A DNA stretch of 14,741 bases from Deltaproteobacteria bacterium (GTDB lineage Bacteria; Desulfobacterota; Desulfuromonadia; Geobacterales; Pseudopelobacteraceae). The stretch spans positions 1 to 14,741 of the forward strand of contig JAURXC010000002.1 of NCBI GenBank assembly GCA_030654645.1. The letters run 5' to 3'. The translations under genes and the position numbers were made by a program. A model generated the notes under the pieces. That model saw only the letters and a list, made by a program, of their open reading frames with translations, searched no databases and was not told where the DNA came from. Numbering within the stretch: the stretch's first letter is position 1; each line of letters starts with the position of its first letter. Of the stretch, positions 13,873 to 14,741 are shown piece after piece.

Positions 13873-14741
13873 ATGCCACAGACCGATTATTACAAGCATA
13901 ACCCATTGATTCACCGTGATCGCCGCTTGAGCAGCTCCGCATCCGAGTGGGTGCGCTCATTCTCCTGCGAAGACCTGAAGCCTCTGATAGTCTGCCGTGG
14001 GCCGATCCGCAAGGAGGCCATGGATGTCTATGACGAGATGGGGATCACCTATTACGGGATTCTTATTTCCGAGAAGGACTCGATTGTCTATCCCAATGCC
14101 CTGGCTCCGGAACTGCGCCAGTTGACCGATTCAAGGCGTGTTCATCGCGTTCCCGACTACTCCGGAGCAAGCAAAGAGGAGCGGATTGAGCGCATCAACC
14201 AGATTATCGGCATTGCCAAGGACAACTTCTATGACTCGATCTTTGCCGGCTATGGTTTCATGGCCGAGGATGAGGAATTTGTCGCCGCCATCGAAAAAGC
14301 CGGGCTTAAATTCATTGGACCCTGCGCCGCAACCCAGGCCAAAGCCGGTAAAAAGGACGAGGCCAAGCGAACCGCGCTGCAGGTGAACGTCAGCGTTACT
14401 CCCGGGGTTGACAATGTCACCGCCCGGACCCTGCTCAAGAAGTATCCTACCCGCGAAAAACTGTTGAAACTTGCGGAAGCCGAGGGATTGGCGGTTAACA
14501 AGGATGTCCTGGACGACAAGAACCTGGCGGTGGAACTGCTTGCCGACCAGATCCTGATGGCTTCCTACAATAAGGGTATCGACCTGTTTTCGATTGATGA
14601 ACTCTGTGCCCAGGTACAGACTGAAGTGGCCGAACTCTTCCGGAAATATCCGCAGAGCCGTTTCCGCATCAAGGCGATCGGTGGCGGCGGCGGCAAGGGG
14701 CAGCGCATCCTGGGCGCCTCTCTGTTGGCTGTCAAAAAAGC
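13873..14741 (+). CDS. Biotin carboxylase-like subunit with insertion (partial, runs off the end)
   Basis: An open frame of 289 codons that continues past the window edge. It encodes the N-terminal part of an ATP-grasp biotin carboxylase, which carboxylates biotin with bicarbonate and ATP. The pre-ATP domain includes SIFAGYGFMAEDEEF (122-136), equivalent to HPGYGFLSEN in standard enzymes, with His-Pro replaced. FIGPCAATQAKAGKKDEAKR (147-166) matches FIGP...MGDK, with K161 at the place of E. coli AccC K116. VTPG (175-178) and KAIGGGGGKGQRI (267-279) match VPG and the K159 glycine-rich loop. Between these last two lie 88 residues, against about 25 in AccC, so about 63 residues are inserted, mostly helical and charged. 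GGAGA (13859-13863) precedes the ATG by nine bases. It probably pairs with the carboxyltransferase upstream. Later domains cannot be seen. Confidence 0.85.
   Translation, partial: MPQTDYYKHNPLIHRDRRLSSSASEWVRSFSCEDLKPLIVCRGPIRKEAMDVYDEMGITYYGILISEKDSIVYPNALAPELRQLTDSRRVHRVPDYSGASKEERIERINQIIGIAKDNFYDSIFAGYGFMAEDEEFVAAIEKAGLKFIGPCAATQAKAGKKDEAKRTALQVNVSVTPGVDNVTARTLLKKYPTREKLLKLAEAEGLAVNKDVLDDKNLAVELLADQILMASYNKGIDLFSIDELCAQVQTEVAELFRKYPQSRFRIKAIGGGGGKGQRILGASLLAVKK

Overview
The window reads as chromosomal DNA of a GC-rich, Gram-negative, anaerobe-like deltaproteobacterium. My best guess is the Geobacter/Pelobacter group (Desulfuromonadales/Geobacterales). This rests on the dprA-topA-trmFO block, a GlcF-type iron-sulfur protein, a lipoprotein with TPR repeats, an ArnT-type membrane glycosyltransferase, and overall codon character. 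It is recognition from memory, not a database result. The region is densely coding and mostly housekeeping. I see no phage, insertion sequence, CRISPR array, tRNA or rRNA.

Layout. (1) 97-3053, minus strand: a U32-family protein (TrhP/YegQ type, probably tRNA hydroxylation) followed by a GT39/ArnT-like membrane glycosyltransferase. The two overlap as ATGA and there is a strong Shine-Dalgarno inside the upstream gene. (2) 3054-3200: the divergent intergenic region, with a promoter candidate for the plus-strand genes. (3) 3201-5011, plus strand: a CpoB/YbgF-like lipoprotein with coiled coil and TPRs, then a secreted LysM protein with an internal duplication. A clear intrinsic terminator closes this envelope pair. 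(4) 5075-9885: dprA, topA and trmFO, a gene order also known from Firmicutes such as Bacillus subtilis. (5) 9886-10046: an intergenic gap holding an imperfect inverted-repeat element. (6) 10047-11330: a GlcF-like Fe-S electron-transfer subunit with no flavin partner beside it. (7) 11472 to the end: an XRE-cupin regulator, a carboxyltransferase and the first 289 codons of an unusual biotin carboxylase. These last genes look like one biotin-dependent acyl-CoA (or 2-oxoacid) carboxylase locus with a local regulator.

How the genes work together. The minus-strand pair joins RNA modification with envelope glycosylation through translational coupling. The CpoB-like and LysM proteins both act in the envelope at peptidoglycan. 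DprA, TopA and TrmFO act in DNA uptake/recombination, supercoiling and tRNA methylation. The carboxylase locus is the most distinctive part. Its regulator sits directly upstream with two adjacent dyads over a promoter-like sequence. Its biotin carboxylase carries about 63 extra residues within the ATP-grasp fold, and the carboxyltransferase has non-standard acyl-CoA-site motifs. No biotin carrier is visible, because the window ends inside the biotin carboxylase gene.

Nothing here is proven to be a new system. The best leads are the divergent carboxylase with its regulator, the intergenic repeat, and the duplicated module in the LysM protein.
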